This document shows positions 42,377-53,851 of a stretch of DNA of 64,000 nt, piece by piece. This stretch comes from Glandiceps talaboti (taxonomy: Eukaryota > Hemichordata > Enteropneusta > Spengelidae). The notes under the pieces are model-generated. The model saw nothing but the letters and a program-made list of their open reading frames with translations. It had not been told where the DNA came from and searched no databases. The stretch covers positions 290,001 to 354,000 of the forward strand of contig NC_135568.1 of assembly GCF_964340395.1 (NCBI RefSeq), written 5' to 3'. The number at the start of each line of letters is the position of its first letter. Positions within the stretch are counted from its first letter, which is position 1. The translations under genes and the position numbers were made by a program.

Positions 42377-42724
42377 TTAATCACTAAAATATATGAAGAC
42401 AACACTAGGATAAATGATAGGCGTTTGTTCAACGGTGGAGAGAGACTCTATGGATGAATAAAGAGCACACAGAGTATACATTCTGATATCTTCTTCATAA
42501 TTATGATATTTGATATGATTGATGCCTGTCTGTGACCCGCCCTCAGCGTTCACTTTTAGCATAAAACCCATATGACTTTCGAAGGTCCACAGCTCCTCGA
42601 AACCCTCGAAACATGTAATATTAGTGCAGAATCCGTCTATTAACATTGACAGTGCCATAGTCGAACTATTACAGCTATGATAAACATCGATAATCGGCTC
42701 ATCATACCGCCACCTAGTGGTCAA
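42377..42724 (-). CDS. Open segment of coding-like sequence, unknown product
   Basis: A minus-strand frame of about 115 codons runs from a plausible acceptor (TAGTTACAG at 42725) to TAA at 42377-42379. The first codon is TTG, so this would be an internal or terminal exon, not a start. Content is rich in Cys, Trp and acidic residues, for example DGFCTNITCFEGFEELW, then FESHMGFMLKVNAEGG. Its composition is unlike the low-complexity frames around it. I see no family signature, no signal peptide and no polyadenylation signal close behind. It could be a terminal exon, a retrocopy fragment or a chance ORF. Confidence 0.35.
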   Translation of the reverse strand: MTTRWRYDEPIIDVYHSCNSSTMALSMLIDGFCTNITCFEGFEELWTFESHMGFMLKVNAEGGSQTGINHIKYHNYEEDIRMYTLCALYSSIESLSTVEQTPIIYPSVVFIYFSD

Positions 42725-43619
42725 CTGTAACTATGGAATGTGTCATTCTGCTGAGGATTGTCGAGGAAGATTAATAGAAGCTCAAATGCTCAAAAAACCT
42801 TTGTACTGCTTGTGTGTTACATGTACAACTTTTCTAAATCATTTGATCTATCAAGCTGATTAAGGGTTTTGGTAAACATTTACACGGTCACTGCTTTGCA
42901 TTGTACTTTGTTAGAAACATTTACATGGTCACCGCTTTGCACTACACTTTTAAAACATGGGCTTGAAATTGGCCATATTTGTTTGCAACTAGTTGTTTAC
43001 TCTCTATCTTTACAAAAAAATATGTTTTTTGTTCGCTTAATTTTTTTCTTTCTTCTTTTTTGCTTTTTAATTTTTTTTCCTACAAGGTGCCATGTAATAA
43101 AGTGATGATTTGAAAATCTGGTGTTTTTTTATAAAGCAAATTTAACTTGTTCTTTTGTTGGTCGCTGTAATTTCTACAACTGTCAACCAAATATGACTTT
43201 GACCCCTTAGAACAACAATGACGTTGTCTTTCTATTTATACGATGATTAGTCATTATCAACCACTAATTTTAAACTTGAATTTTCAAACGAAGTCATGTG
43301 ATATAGCCGTTGTCGCGTCGCTTGCAATTGTCTAATCCATTTGTATTTCCTAGCAACGCTACGTCCACATGCACATACGACGCTCCATATTGATTACTTT
43401 ATTAATTAGATTTCTCTAGCTTCTATGACAGCGAACAATCGTGATACAATTACAATGCTTGCAATTTACGGCCTACATAATGAGAGTGCTTGCGATCGAC
43501 AAGTTGGGCAATTGTCACATGCCATTTTTATTACCCTTGGGATTCACTCTGTGTTTATGTATATGTACATTTTGTAATATTCTCACATAGCTATATTTGG
43601 TGGGAGTGCGAAGCGCATC

Positions 43620-43677
43620 ATGTCTTTTGGACACGTGTGCCTCTTGCTGTTACTTTGCGAAACTGACATTTATGTTT
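43620..43677 (+). CDS. Exon 1: start codon and signal peptide of the lectin/HYR/HormR gene
   Basis: ATG at 43620 opens a 19-codon stretch with a leucine-rich core (HVCLLLLLC) that can serve as a short signal peptide. It is followed by a strong donor (GTAAGTAC) at 43678. The exon is 58 nt long, so it leaves in phase 1, which is exactly what the C-type lectin exon needs. Joining adds a serine at the boundary. Acidic residues after the hydrophobic core make the cleavage site uncertain. No clear promoter is visible; the nearest TATA-like string is ctatattt at about 43591. A different, more distal first exon cannot be excluded. Confidence 0.55.
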
Positions 43678-43737
43678 GTAAGTACATTTTGCTATATAAC
43701 TCTATTACAGCAGAAATAGTGTATAACGCAATTACGA

Positions 43738-44142
43738 CAAGGTACTTGAACAGCATCAACACATATATTGTAGCAGCGTGTGTATGTTGTGTTACGATAA
43801 GTCACTTGAACAGCACGAACACATATATTGTAGCAGTGTGTACATGTTGTGTTACGATAAGTCACTTCAACAGCATCAACACATATTTTATCAGCGTGTA
43901 TATGTTGTGTTACGATAAGGCACTTGAACAGCGTCAACACATATTTCATCAGTGTGTATATGTTGTGTTACGATAAGTCACTTTAACAGCGTCAACACAT
44001 ATTGTAGCAGCGTGTATATGTTGTGTTACGATAAGGCACTTGAACAGCGTCAACACATATATTTCATCAGTGTGTATATGTTGTGTTACGATAAGTCACT
44101 TTAACAGCGTCAACACATATTGTAGCAGCGTGTATATGTATT
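43738..44142 (+). repeat. 60-bp minisatellite, about 7 copies, in intron 1
   Basis: Unit: CACTTGAACAGCATCAACAC, ATATATTGTAGCAGCGTGTG, TATGTTGTGTTACGATAAGT. Alternation of TTGTAGCAG and TTTCATCAG variants suggests paired-unit amplification in the last copies. Confidence 0.9.
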
Positions 44143-44296
44143 CAGCATAGTGCAAAATGTAAAGCGTTTAAGAATACAGCTTTCTGAACACATACGAAGT
44201 TACAACAATTGTACCTATGCTTGGTTATAGTTTCGTTGCACCTTTTCTGCTATATGCTCTTCATGTAACACTGGTTTTTATTTCGTTGATCAACAG

Positions 44297-44722
44297 CTGC
44301 AGCCTATCAACATTCTGTACAATTCAACAACGCCTGCTATCTTATTGGTAGTAAACAAGGATTGCAATGGGAAGACGCAAGGAATTTGTGTCAAAGTTAT
44401 GGAGGTGATCTCATAGTCATTAATAGTCTAGAAGAGTGGGAGTTCATCAAAGGGACAGCATCTGACTTACAAAGCAAACCGAATAAGAATTATCACCAGT
44501 TTTTTATTGGTCTCACAGATGAAGAGCAGGAGGGCACATTTAAGTGGATTGATGGCAGTGCATTGAACCTATCCCTAAAACGATGGGCCGACACGGAACC
44601 GGATAACGGTGGTAAATCTAGAGACCATGGGCATAAAGAGGAATGTACTTTGCTGTCAGTATATTTAAACTGGGCTGATGTCGCATGTGAATCAGATCGT
44701 GGCTACATATGCGAAGTACCAG
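44297..44722 (+). CDS. Exon 2: C-type lectin domain (CTLD)
   Basis: One phase 1-1 exon encodes nearly a whole CTLD, a secreted or extracellular calcium-dependent sugar- or protein-binding fold. Visible landmarks in order: an unpaired NACY near the start, WEDARNLC (first core Cys), GGDLIVINSLEEW, the WIGL-like FFIGLTDEEQEGTFKWIDG, then EPDNGG, ECTLL, WADVACE and GYICE, giving the four core cysteines. The EPN/QPD sugar-specificity loop reads EPD, and the calcium-binding WND reads WAD, so canonical calcium-dependent mannose binding is doubtful. The donor is AG|GTACGT. Two acceptors 6 nt apart (CAG-CTG-CAG, exon start 44297 or 44303) both keep frame. Intron 1 upstream carries a 60-bp minisatellite. 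Confidence 0.92.
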
Positions 44723-44837
44723 GTACGTAGTTAAATATGAAACATTTATTACAATGAAAGCAAGTTGACTTTAAATAAAACACCGTCTGACGCAACAAAA
44801 ATAACTTGAGAGAAAGAGATAAATCCACTGTTTAAAT

Positions 44838-44902
44838 TCTCTCTCTACCAAGGTGGTATTTGTTTTGTGATCCTCTCTCTACCAAGGTGGTATTTGTTTT
44901 GT
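44838..44902 (+). repeat. Two-copy tandem repeat in intron 2
   Basis: CTCTCTCTACCAAGGTGGTA + TTTGTTTTGT occurs twice in a row, about 33 bp apart. Confidence 0.85.
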
Positions 44903-45115
44903 ACATAAAGATAACAAATTCAGCAAAACTGGATTAAGCTTTCAAGAAAATTACGTCAGTTGTGAACTCTACGTAAATGAGTCATTAATTGCCACTCAGT
45001 CTAATTTGGAAAGTATTATAAGTAAAATCATAACCAAATGATATCTTGTACATGAAGTCTAATCAGATTTTTTAGCACACCGAATTCGTTCAGTAGTGCT
45101 ATATATTATAGTCAT

Positions 45116-45116
<1 letters not shown>

Positions 45117-45171
<55 letters not shown>

Positions 45172-45244
45172 TGTGTGTGTGTGTGTGTTTGTGTGCGTGT
45201 GTGCGTGTGTGTGTGTGTGTGTGTGTGCGTGCTTGCGTGCGTGT
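45117..45244 (+). repeat. (GT)n microsatellite in intron 2
   Basis: GT tract with CT, TT and GC interruptions. Confidence 0.98.
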
Positions 45245-45400
45245 TTGTACATAAACGACTTAAAAGTCAAAAAGCACTAGACCGATTTCCTTGATATTCT
45301 GTGGGGACATTAGTTAGGGTGCATAGATGGGAAATCATTCATAAACGAAATTGATCATACCACAGGTATGTGATTTGCATTGAAAAACAAGAATTGTGTT
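45245..45400 (+). repeat. Microsatellite-linked dispersed repeat, copy 2
   Basis: AAACGACTTAAAAGTCAAAA, GCACTAGACCGATTTCCTTG, ATATTCTGTGGGGACATTAG follows a (GT)n block, as in copy 1. The shared GACCGATT..TGATATT core shows common origin. Confidence 0.75.
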
Positions 45401-45550
45401 TTGTTTTAAATATGTTACAAGCTGAGTGAAATGTTGTTATTGTTTTATTGAGGTCATGAAATCGTTACATCTTTTTACTTTTTATGGGGTGATTCACTCT
45501 TAATTATTTATGACACCAGGAATATTCATTCGCTTCTTAAGATTCCATGG

Positions 45551-48018
45551 TAACATACTTTTTGGTATAACTGAACTAAACGGTCAATCATCTATCGAAG
45601 TGTCGGAACTCAGTCTTGGTATACTTTATAGTATAGAACTTAACAGTCAGTTATCTACAGAAGTGTCGCAACTCAGTCGTGGTATACTTTATAGCATAAC
45701 TGAACTGAACGGTCAGTTATCTATCGAAGTGTCGCAACCCAGTCGTGGTATACGTTATAGCATAACTGAACTTAACGGTCAGTTATCTATCGAAGTGTCA
45801 CTACTCGTGCGTGGTATACTTTATAGCATAGAACTTAACGGTCAGTTATCTATAGAAGTGTCGCAACTCAGTCGTGGTATACTTTATAGCATAGAACTTA
45901 ATGGTCAGTTATCTACAGAAGTGTCGCAACTCAGTCGTGGTATACTTTATAGCATAGAACTTAACAGTCAGTTATCTATAGAAGTGTCGCAACCCAGTCG
46001 TGGTATACTTTATAGCATAGAACTTAACAGTCAGTTATCTACAGAAGTGTCGCAACTCAGTCGTGGTATACTTTATAGCATAGAACTTAACAGTCAGTTA
46101 TCTATAGAAGTGTCGCTACTCGTGGTGGTGTACTTTATAGCATATAACTTAACGGTCAGTTATCTATAGAAGTGTCGCAACTCAGTCGTGGTATACTTTA
46201 TAGCATATAACTTAACGGTCAGTTATCTACAGAAGTGTCACTACTCGTGGTGGTGTACTTTATAGCATATAACTTAACGGTCAGTTATCTATAGAAGTGT
46301 CGCAACTCAGTCGTGGTATACTTTATAGCATATAACTTAACGGTCAGTTATCTACAGAAGTGTCACTACTCGTGGTGGTGTACTTTATAGCATAGAACTT
46401 AACTGTCAGTTATCTACAAAAGTGTCGCTACTCGTGGTGGTGTACTTTATAGCATATAACTTAACAGTCAGTTATCTATAGAAGTGTCGCTACTCAGTCG
46501 TGGTATACTTTATAGCATAGAACTTAACAGTCAGTTATCTACAGAAGTGTCGCTACTCGTGGTGGTGTACTTTATAGCAAATAACTTAACGGTCAGTTAT
46601 CTATAGAAGTGTCGCTACCCAGTCGTGGTATAGCATAGAACTTAATGGTCAGTTATCTATAGAAGTGTCGCTACCCAGTCGTGGTATAGCATAGAACTTA
46701 ATGGTCAGTTATCTATAGAAGTGTCGCTACCCAGTCGTGGTATAGCATAGAACTTAACGGTCAGTTATCTATAGAAGTGTCGCTACTCGTGCGTGGTATA
46801 CTTTATAGCATAGAACTTAACAGTCAGTTATCTATAGAAGTGTCGCAACTCAGTCGTGGTATAGCATAGAACTTAACGGTCAGTTATCTATCGAAGTGTC
46901 GCTACTCGTGGTGGTGTACTTTATAGCATAGAACTTAACAGTCAGTTATCTATAGAAGTGTCGCAACTCAGTCGTGGTATACTTTATAGCATAGAACTTA
47001 ACAGTCAGTTATCTATAGAAGTGTCGCAACTCAGTCGTGGTATACTTTATAGCATAGAACTTAACGGTCAGTTATCTACAGAAGTGTCGCAACTCAGTCG
47101 TGGTATACTTTATAGCATAGAACTTAATGGTCAGTTATCTACAGAAGTGTCACTACTCGTGCGTGGTATACTTTATAGCATAGAACTTAACAGTCAGTTA
47201 TCTATAGAAGTGTCGCTACTCAGTCGTGGTATACTTTATAGCATAGAACTTAACAGTCAGTTATCTACAGAAGTGTCACTACTCGTGCGTGGTATACTTT
47301 ATAGCAAATAACTTAACAGTCAGTTATCTACAGAAGTGTCGCAACTCAGTCGTGGTATACGTTATAGCATAACTGAACTTAACGGTCAGTTATCTATCGA
47401 AGTGTCGCTACTCGTGGTGGTGTACTTTATAGCATATAACTTAACAGTCAGTTATCTATAGAAGTGTCGCAACTCAGTCGTGGTATACGTTATAGCATAA
47501 CTGAACTTAACGGTCAGTTATCTATCGAAGTGTCGCTATTCGTACGTGGTGTACTTTATAGCATATAACTTAACGGTCAGTTATCTATAGAAGTGTCGCT
47601 ATTCGTACGTGGTGTACTTTATAGCATATAACTTAACGGTCAGTTATCTATCGAAGTGTCGCTATTCGTACGTGGTGTACTTTATAGCATATAACTTAAC
47701 AGTCAGTTATCTATAGAAGTGTCGCTACTTAGTCGTGGTATACTTTATAGCATAGAACTTAACTGTCAGTTATCTACAAAAGTGTCGCTATTCGTACGTG
47801 GTATACTTTATAGCATAGAACTTAAGGGTCAGTTATCTATAGAAGTGTCGCAACTCAGTCGTGGTGTACTTTATAGCATAGAACTTAACGGTCAGTTATC
47901 TATAGAAGTGTCGCTACCCAGTCGTGGTATAGCATAGAACTTAACTGTCAGTTATCTACAAAAGTGTCGCTACTCGCACGTGGTATACTTTATAGCATAA
48001 CTGAACTAAACGGTCAGT
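45551..48018 (+). repeat. 63-bp minisatellite, about 39 copies, in intron 2
   Basis: Basic unit of 63 bp contains CAGTTATCTATAGAAGTGTC, GCAACTCAGTCGTGGTATAC and TTTATAGCATAGAACTTAA. Subtypes differ by small indels: CTACTCGTGGTGGTGTAC, CTACTCGTGCGTGG, and a shortened CGTGGTATAGCATAG. It ends about 70 bp before exon 3. Open frames of 70-219 codons inside it are by-products of the 3n unit length. Confidence 0.95.
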
Positions 48019-48090
48019 TGCGTTTTGTTTTAATTCCTTTGCAAAAGACTCAACGTCTCGGAGCTTCATCTCAAGTAATGTGCCATTTAG

Positions 48091-48159
48091 GCAATCTGTT
48101 GAAATGTCCCTTAAACTCCACAATGTACTCCACATATCTCACCACAAGCGGACAGGAAG
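48091..48159 (+). CDS. Exon 3: N-terminal part of a fucolectin/discoidin-like galactose-binding domain
   Basis: Short phase 1-1 exon just after the 63-bp minisatellite. It translates to NLLKCPLNSTMYSTYL, which matches the opening of F-type or discoidin-like domains (NLALxKPxxxSSTY). It ends GQE-G with donor GAAG|GTAATA. Three acceptors (exon start 48064, 48076 or 48091) are phase-compatible. I chose 48091 because it gives a VPG-NLL junction directly after the CTLD. The two longer choices would add 5 or 9 residues, including an extra Cys-His. The domain continues in the next two exons. Confidence 0.65.
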
Positions 48160-49539
48160 GTAATAACGAGCTTTGTAAACTACATTTGAGAACACATTAT
48201 AGCGCGTCAGCTCGCATCGATCGTACAAGAGTCTTGATTATGTTCTATTATCTTGGTAACAGATAAGCATTACAAACAGACTGAATCTATTCGTATACCG
48301 TGTTGTTGTTGTTGTTTTGGAGTCTGTCATATTATAAACTTATTTTGTGATTAAAATGCTTTCGTTATTTTTTTTAAAGACCAGAAAGTGTACATGTACA
48401 TTATGATGTCGTTTAGTTATATTTTTTTACATTGTATTTCTAGCTTTATACAATTATCGATAATCTCGAAGTTGTGTAAACATGTAATAGCTTATAAATA
48501 ATAAAGAAACAAGGAACAAGTATGATGTAAATGTGACGTCAACATATTTATCTGACTTGGGCCTTTATTACATCTTTTTTCGGATTTCACTAGAATTGTT
48601 GCCTCATGCCCCTGCTTTGATAAACTTTTAACCTTTACCAGTACCTAATTTACTTTATATGATGAATATTTAATTTGCAATTAAGGCATTGTTTAATGAC
48701 TGCGACTCAATTTGTAAGGTATCAATTGCTATAGAAGACAATATTACATTCATTAATAATGCAGAAAGTACTCCCAAAATTGTTCAACCTAAACCTCTCA
48801 GGTTAGTTAAATTATTTTATGACGTATCGTCTCTACAACGATTGTTTGTCTCAAGCAGTATCCATTCTTTCCTTGCATACTTGTCATTTCGCTCAGAATA
48901 TCGGAGTGTATTTAATTACATTTTTATTTGAATATACAATGGTATGGATTGGGACTAGTGAAGCAGCTCAGCTAAGCCCTGGCAAAATGTCGTAATGTCT
49001 AGGACGGAGCGGTAACCACCTCCTGAATATACGACACAATCAATATATTTAGTGTCACCTGTTTATTCTAGATTAGTTTTGCAAAGATAAACAGTAAATT
49101 AGATTATTTGCATACTTCGTTGAAGGCTTTTCTGCCTCAGATTCAATGACTTGTGAATGAGTGTTTGCATTTATTTTTTGTATGCCTCAAGAAATTGATG
49201 AGGTCACGATGGTGTTTATTCAACCATTTATTGTAACCATTTCATCAATATGACATTATTCCATAAGGACAGTCAATTATCCAGTAGATCACTTGTTGTG
49301 TGACCGACAAAGAATGTTATTCACACGGAGCTGTCATGAATCTATAATTTCCATTTCAGCGGGTAAAAGTATTTCCGACCAGATTTAAACTGAATGCCTT
49401 CCTTAATTGTCGACTTGCAATTTCATGATTTAACAAAACGTGATTCATGGTGTGAGAAAATGCGTTATTGATGTCTTGAAATCATTAAATCTATAATTTA
49501 CGGTTATCACAAAGTGGAACAATTTTTTTTATTTAGATT

Positions 49540-51332
49540 GAGTAAACTTAGCATAACTGTCCAGTGCCTACTACACAGTAGTATACTTAGTAAACTTAGC
49601 ATAACTGTCTATTGCCTACTACACAGTAATGTCCTTAGTAAACTTAGCATAACTATCCATTGCCTACTACACAGTAGTGTACTTAGTAAACTTAGCATAA
49701 CTGTCCATTGCCTACTACACAGTAGTATACTTAGTAAACTTAGCATAACTATCCATTGCCTACTACACAGTAATGTCCTTAGTAAACTTAGCATAACTAT
49801 CCATTGCCTACTACACAGTAGTGTACTTAGTAAACTTAGCATAACTATCCATTGCCTACTACACAGTAGTATACTTAGTAAACTTAGCATAACTGTCTAT
49901 TGCCTACTACACAGTAATGTCCTTAGTAAACTTAGCATAACTATCCATTGCCTACTACACAGTAGTGTACTTAGTAAACTTAGCATAACTATCCATTGCC
50001 TACTACACAGTAGTATACTTAGTAAACTTAGCATAACTGTCTATTGCCTACTACACAGTAATGTCCTTAGTAAACTTAGCATAACTATCCATTGCCTACT
50101 ACACAGTAGTGTACTTAGTAAACTTAGCATAACTATCCATTGCCTACTACACAGTAGTGTACTTTAGTAAACTTAGCATAACTATCCATTGCCTACTACA
50201 CAGTAGTGTACTTAGTAAACTTAGCATAACTATCCATTGCCTACTACACAGTAGTGTACTTTAGTAAACTTAGCATAACTATCCATTGCCTACTACACAG
50301 TAATGTCCTTAGTAAACTTAGCATAACTATCCAGTGCCTACTACACAGTAGTGTACTTAGTAAACTTAGCATAACTATCCATTGCCTACTACACAGTAAT
50401 GTCCTTAGTAAACTTAGCATAACTATCCATTGCCTACTACACAGTAGTGTACTTAGTAAACTTAGCATAACTATCCATTGCCTACTACACAGTAGTGTAC
50501 TTAGTAAACTTAGCATAACTATCCATTGCCTACTACACAGTAGTGTACTTAGTAAACTTAGCATAACTATCCATTGCCTACTACACAGTAGTGTACTTAG
50601 TAAACTTAGCATAACTATCCATTGCCTACTACACAGTAGTGTACTTAGTAAACTTAGCATAACTATCCATTGCCTACTACACAGTAGTGTACTTAGTAAA
50701 CTTAGCATAACTGTCCATTGCCTACTACACAGTAGTATACTTAGTAAACTTAGCATAACTATCCATTGCCTACTACACAGTAGTGTACTTAGTAAACTTA
50801 GCATAACTATCCATTGCCTACTACACAGTAGTGTACTTAGTAAACTTAGCATAACTATCCATTGCCTACTACACAGTAGTGTACTTAGTAAACTTAGCAT
50901 AACTATCCATTGCCTACTACACAGTAGTGTACTTAGTAAACTTAGCATACCTATCCAGTGCCTACTACACAGTAGTATACTTAGTAAACTTAGCATAACT
51001 ATCCATTGCCTACTACACAGTAGTGTACTTAGTAAACTTAGCATAACTGTCCAGAGCCTACTACACAGTAGTGTACTTAGTAAACTTAGCATAACTATCC
51101 ATTGCCTACTACACAGTAGTATACTTAGTAAACTTAGCATAACTATCCATTGCCTACTACACAGTAGTGTACTTAGTAAACTTAGCATAACTGTCCATTG
51201 CCTACTACACAGTAGTATACTTAGTAAACTTAGCATAACTATCCATTGCCTACTACACAGTAGTGTACTTAGTAAACTTAGCATAACTATCCATTGCCTA
51301 CTACACAGTAGTGTACTCAGTAAACTTGGCAT
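49540..51332 (+). repeat. 48-bp minisatellite, about 37 copies, with a 144-bp higher-order repeat
   Basis: Unit AGTAAACTTAGCATAACTAT + CCATTGCCTACTACACAGTA + GTGTACTT. Three unit types (GTATACTT, ATGTCCTT, GTGTACTT) follow each other in fixed order four times from 49580 to about 50160, a 3 x 48 bp higher-order repeat. Later copies are mostly the GTGTACTT type. Each unit holds a TACTAC-ACA-GTAGT stem. Long ORFs on both strands are by-products. Lies in intron 3 of the lectin/HYR gene. Confidence 0.95.
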
Positions 51333-52661
51333 TACATTTGTAAAAGCTTTGTCGACATGTTGGTCTGGTAAACATTTTCAGGAAAGGACGCATACTTTGA
51401 CCTCGGAATATCTCGTAAAGATCCGGTATTGTTCGTGCACACCTGTACTGTAAGAACACGGCATCATTTTATGTCAATCGATTCATATGATTAGCGTTCA
51501 AAAGACAGGTTTTAACAGCAACGCTTATCCCAAGTATTATTTAAAAAGCGAATGAAACTCCTGTAATATTGTTAAAACTATGAATCAATCATTCTATTCA
51601 CCAAATGTTATGAGAGTATTTTGTTTCCTTGGAAACGTAGCCCATGACTATATATTATTAAGTGAAAATACATTAAAACAGTTTCTGCAGTAATAGTCTT
51701 TACTTTCGGTTGAATGCACATACTAATTAATTACTACACATATGGTGTTTGAATGGTAAATATCCTTGTATGTTAGTTTGTTATTAAATGGTGGTGATTG
51801 GGGTTGTCTGTGGGTGACCGATTCGCAAGTACACCTCATACAACTACAGACTCAATTAGAACTCACTCAAAGTCGGTTTCATTAAACAATTCCCAGAGCT
51901 GTATGTGAGAACTTCAAGGCTGATGCTCAATTTGAACCTACTGAGGTTCACCTGGTACTTCGGTTTGCAACACTAGGTTACACTGCACAAGTGACGACTA
52001 TATTTCAATTTCTGATATTATTTTGGATTAATAAAACATATCGCCTCTAATCTAATGTTATTATAACACTTGCAATTGACAGAAGTCTTATTTTGTGCAG
52101 TTTGTTGTAAAGAAATTATGCACTACAAAAAGGACAGGGTGTGAAAAGTGTTCTTGTTTTGTTTTCACCAGTCAGTACCTCACCTCCTTCATGTATATGA
52201 CGCACACAGTTATACTACAGTAGTTGACTGTGCGCAGAAGGCATGACAGGCATTGTCAAAGTCATCCGTTTACCAATTCATGCTTGTTATATAGCGTATT
52301 TATACGAGCAATTCAGTTTTGTAGTGACTAATAAGCCCGGTGGGCTTGGTGATGTGTTTGCTTTCTGATATTGTTATTGCCAATTTGTAAAATGTATATC
52401 ACATGTCACTATAATAAACAACCTTTACCCACTTACTATATAGCGTGAAGCCTGTTACTTAGAGTTAAACAAAAAACTATGTTTGATCCAACGGGGGGTG
52501 GCAAATGGCCGGGTGGGGAGGCAAAGGACAGGGGGCAACGGACCTCCCCCCCCCCCTTCTGCTTCTTAGGGGAGATATTTATCAGATATTATGAATTAAT
52601 TGGATTGCTTGATAAGTGATTAATATTAATATGAACACAATGTCACTGTCACTTGAAACAA
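51333..52661. other. Intron 3 sequence with one exon-like segment
   Basis: 51382-51449 has a good acceptor (ACATTTTCAG) and donor (CTGTAAGA) and reads KDAYFDLGISRKDPVLFVHT in phase 1, but would leave in phase 0 and break the frame. Otherwise nothing is seen apart from the poly-C run. Confidence 0.5.
52546..52556 (+). other. Poly-C run (11) after a G-rich stretch
   Basis: Preceded by GGGTGGGG and GGGGG within 50 bases, so C and G tracts could pair. Confidence 0.9.
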
Positions 52662-52813
<152 letters not shown>

Positions 52814-53197
52814 TTGCATAACAACATGCCATAGCAAGCATGGTAAAGCATACAAAAATGACATACAGAAATAAAGTTTATTATCAGAGGTCAAAATATG
52901 CAAAAATTTACTTTTGTCAAAAGACCATCGATATACTTGCCCTTGACACCCTTATATTAGCAGATCTAATTTGGATAAATATTACAACTTTGATATATAG
53001 CGTAAACTAGCATATTTGTTAGGTTAGTTGACCCCCATCCCTGCTATTTCTATATCTTACTAATTCGCGGTATTGATCCCCTCACATTAATTGTAAACCA
53101 GTGATTGTAAATCTACTCGTAACAAAATGACGTCACAACTTCTAAACTGACTACGTGATTGGCCCATTAAAAATGATGTAAATGGTAAGTATTTTTA

Positions 53198-53236
53198 TTG
53201 TTTGTTTGTTTGTTTGTTTGTTTGTTTGTTTGTTTC
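53198..53236 (+). repeat. (GTTT)n microsatellite in intron 3
   Basis: About nine GTTT units. Confidence 0.95.
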
Positions 53237-53372
53237 AGGGTCACGTGTTGTAGATAAGTTTTGAGGGAATGTTTGTCATTTTAATGACCCTTTCCACTCT
53301 TTTCTTTATTCTTACTTCCCTGCCTCAATCGTTCTTCACGGCTAACTTAGTTTATACCTATGTTTTGTTTAG

Positions 53373-53516
53373 GTTGTAGGAGTGTGAGCCTCGGTGCTGA
53401 TGCAACCATAGACTGTTCAAGTGATACTACTACTAGTACTAGTACTAGAGCAGTTGACTTGGGTGGTCTTTACACCATACACTTTGTCATTATTCATTGT
53501 AACAATGCGAATACTG
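53373..53516 (+). CDS. Exon 4: middle of the galactose-binding domain
   Basis: Phase 1-1 exon of 48 codons with acceptor TTTGTTTAG and donor CTG|GTAAGT. It begins CRSVSLGADATIDC and continues to AVDLGGLYTIHFVIIHC. This corresponds to the 'sCRAVDGNT..' segment and the 'WWRVDLG..Y.I..V.I.NR' core strand of F-type lectin/F5-8 type C domains. The Trp pair normally before VDLG is missing; the linker is a run of Thr/Ser encoded by a small (ACTACTAGT)-type repeat, suggesting local slippage. The reading-frame fit to exons 3 and 5 is exact. Confidence 0.8.
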
Positions 53517-53639
53517 GTAAGTTTAATTTTTAGTTTTTGAAAAAAAAATTGTGCAGGTGGGACAATTGAATGATTGTACTGCATTTTACATGAGTGAAAG
53601 GATCTGGAATAGAACATATTAAGGATCTTTTTAGTGTTC

Positions 53640-53848
53640 ACGACTGGTATTTGTGTTATTTGCAATCTTAAGGCTAGTTAGCTCTGCTACTTCTGATTTT
53701 AGGCGTGAGGTGAAATAAAGAACCTCAGTTTTATCGTCATTGAGTACCAACATATTGGACATCATCCAGCAACGAATATCGTCGACGTATGCCTCTACAT
53801 CGGCTAGGACTTCGTAGGGTTTAAAATCATTGCTTAGATTGATATCAC
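53640..53848 (-). mobile_element. CR1/L2-type LINE reverse transcriptase fragment, inverted 5' piece
   Basis: The minus strand reads VEAYVDDIRCWM, SNMLVLNDDKTEVLYFTSRL, then KIANNTNTSR. This is the well-known palm-to-thumb segment of CR1/L2/Jockey-group reverse transcriptases (DI..WM..N.LKLN..KTE.L.F). It stops at a TAA at 53631-53633. It lies head to head with the plus-strand piece that continues the same polypeptide, the configuration produced by twin priming. Confidence 0.8.
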
Positions 53849-53851
53849 TCC

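Noticed and set aside
43620-43976. 118-codon ORF starting at the exon 1 ATG
   Set aside because: Only the first 58 nt are kept as exon; the rest is the 60-bp minisatellite of intron 1 read through.
45510-46169. 219-codon repeat ORF (QLSRGILYSIELN-type repeat)
   Set aside because: 63-bp minisatellite whose units shift frame repeatedly by small indels.
51382-51449. Extra exon of the lectin/HYR gene reading KDAYFDLGISRKDPV
   Set aside because: Good splice sites, but it exits in phase 0 and would break the frame into exon 4; the galactose-binding domain is complete without it. An alternative weak donor at 51445 would restore phase, so it is not fully excluded.
50244-51453. 399-codon plus-strand and 362-codon minus-strand ORFs
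   Set aside because: Both arise from the same 48-bp minisatellite; simultaneous long ORFs on both strands argue against selection on either.
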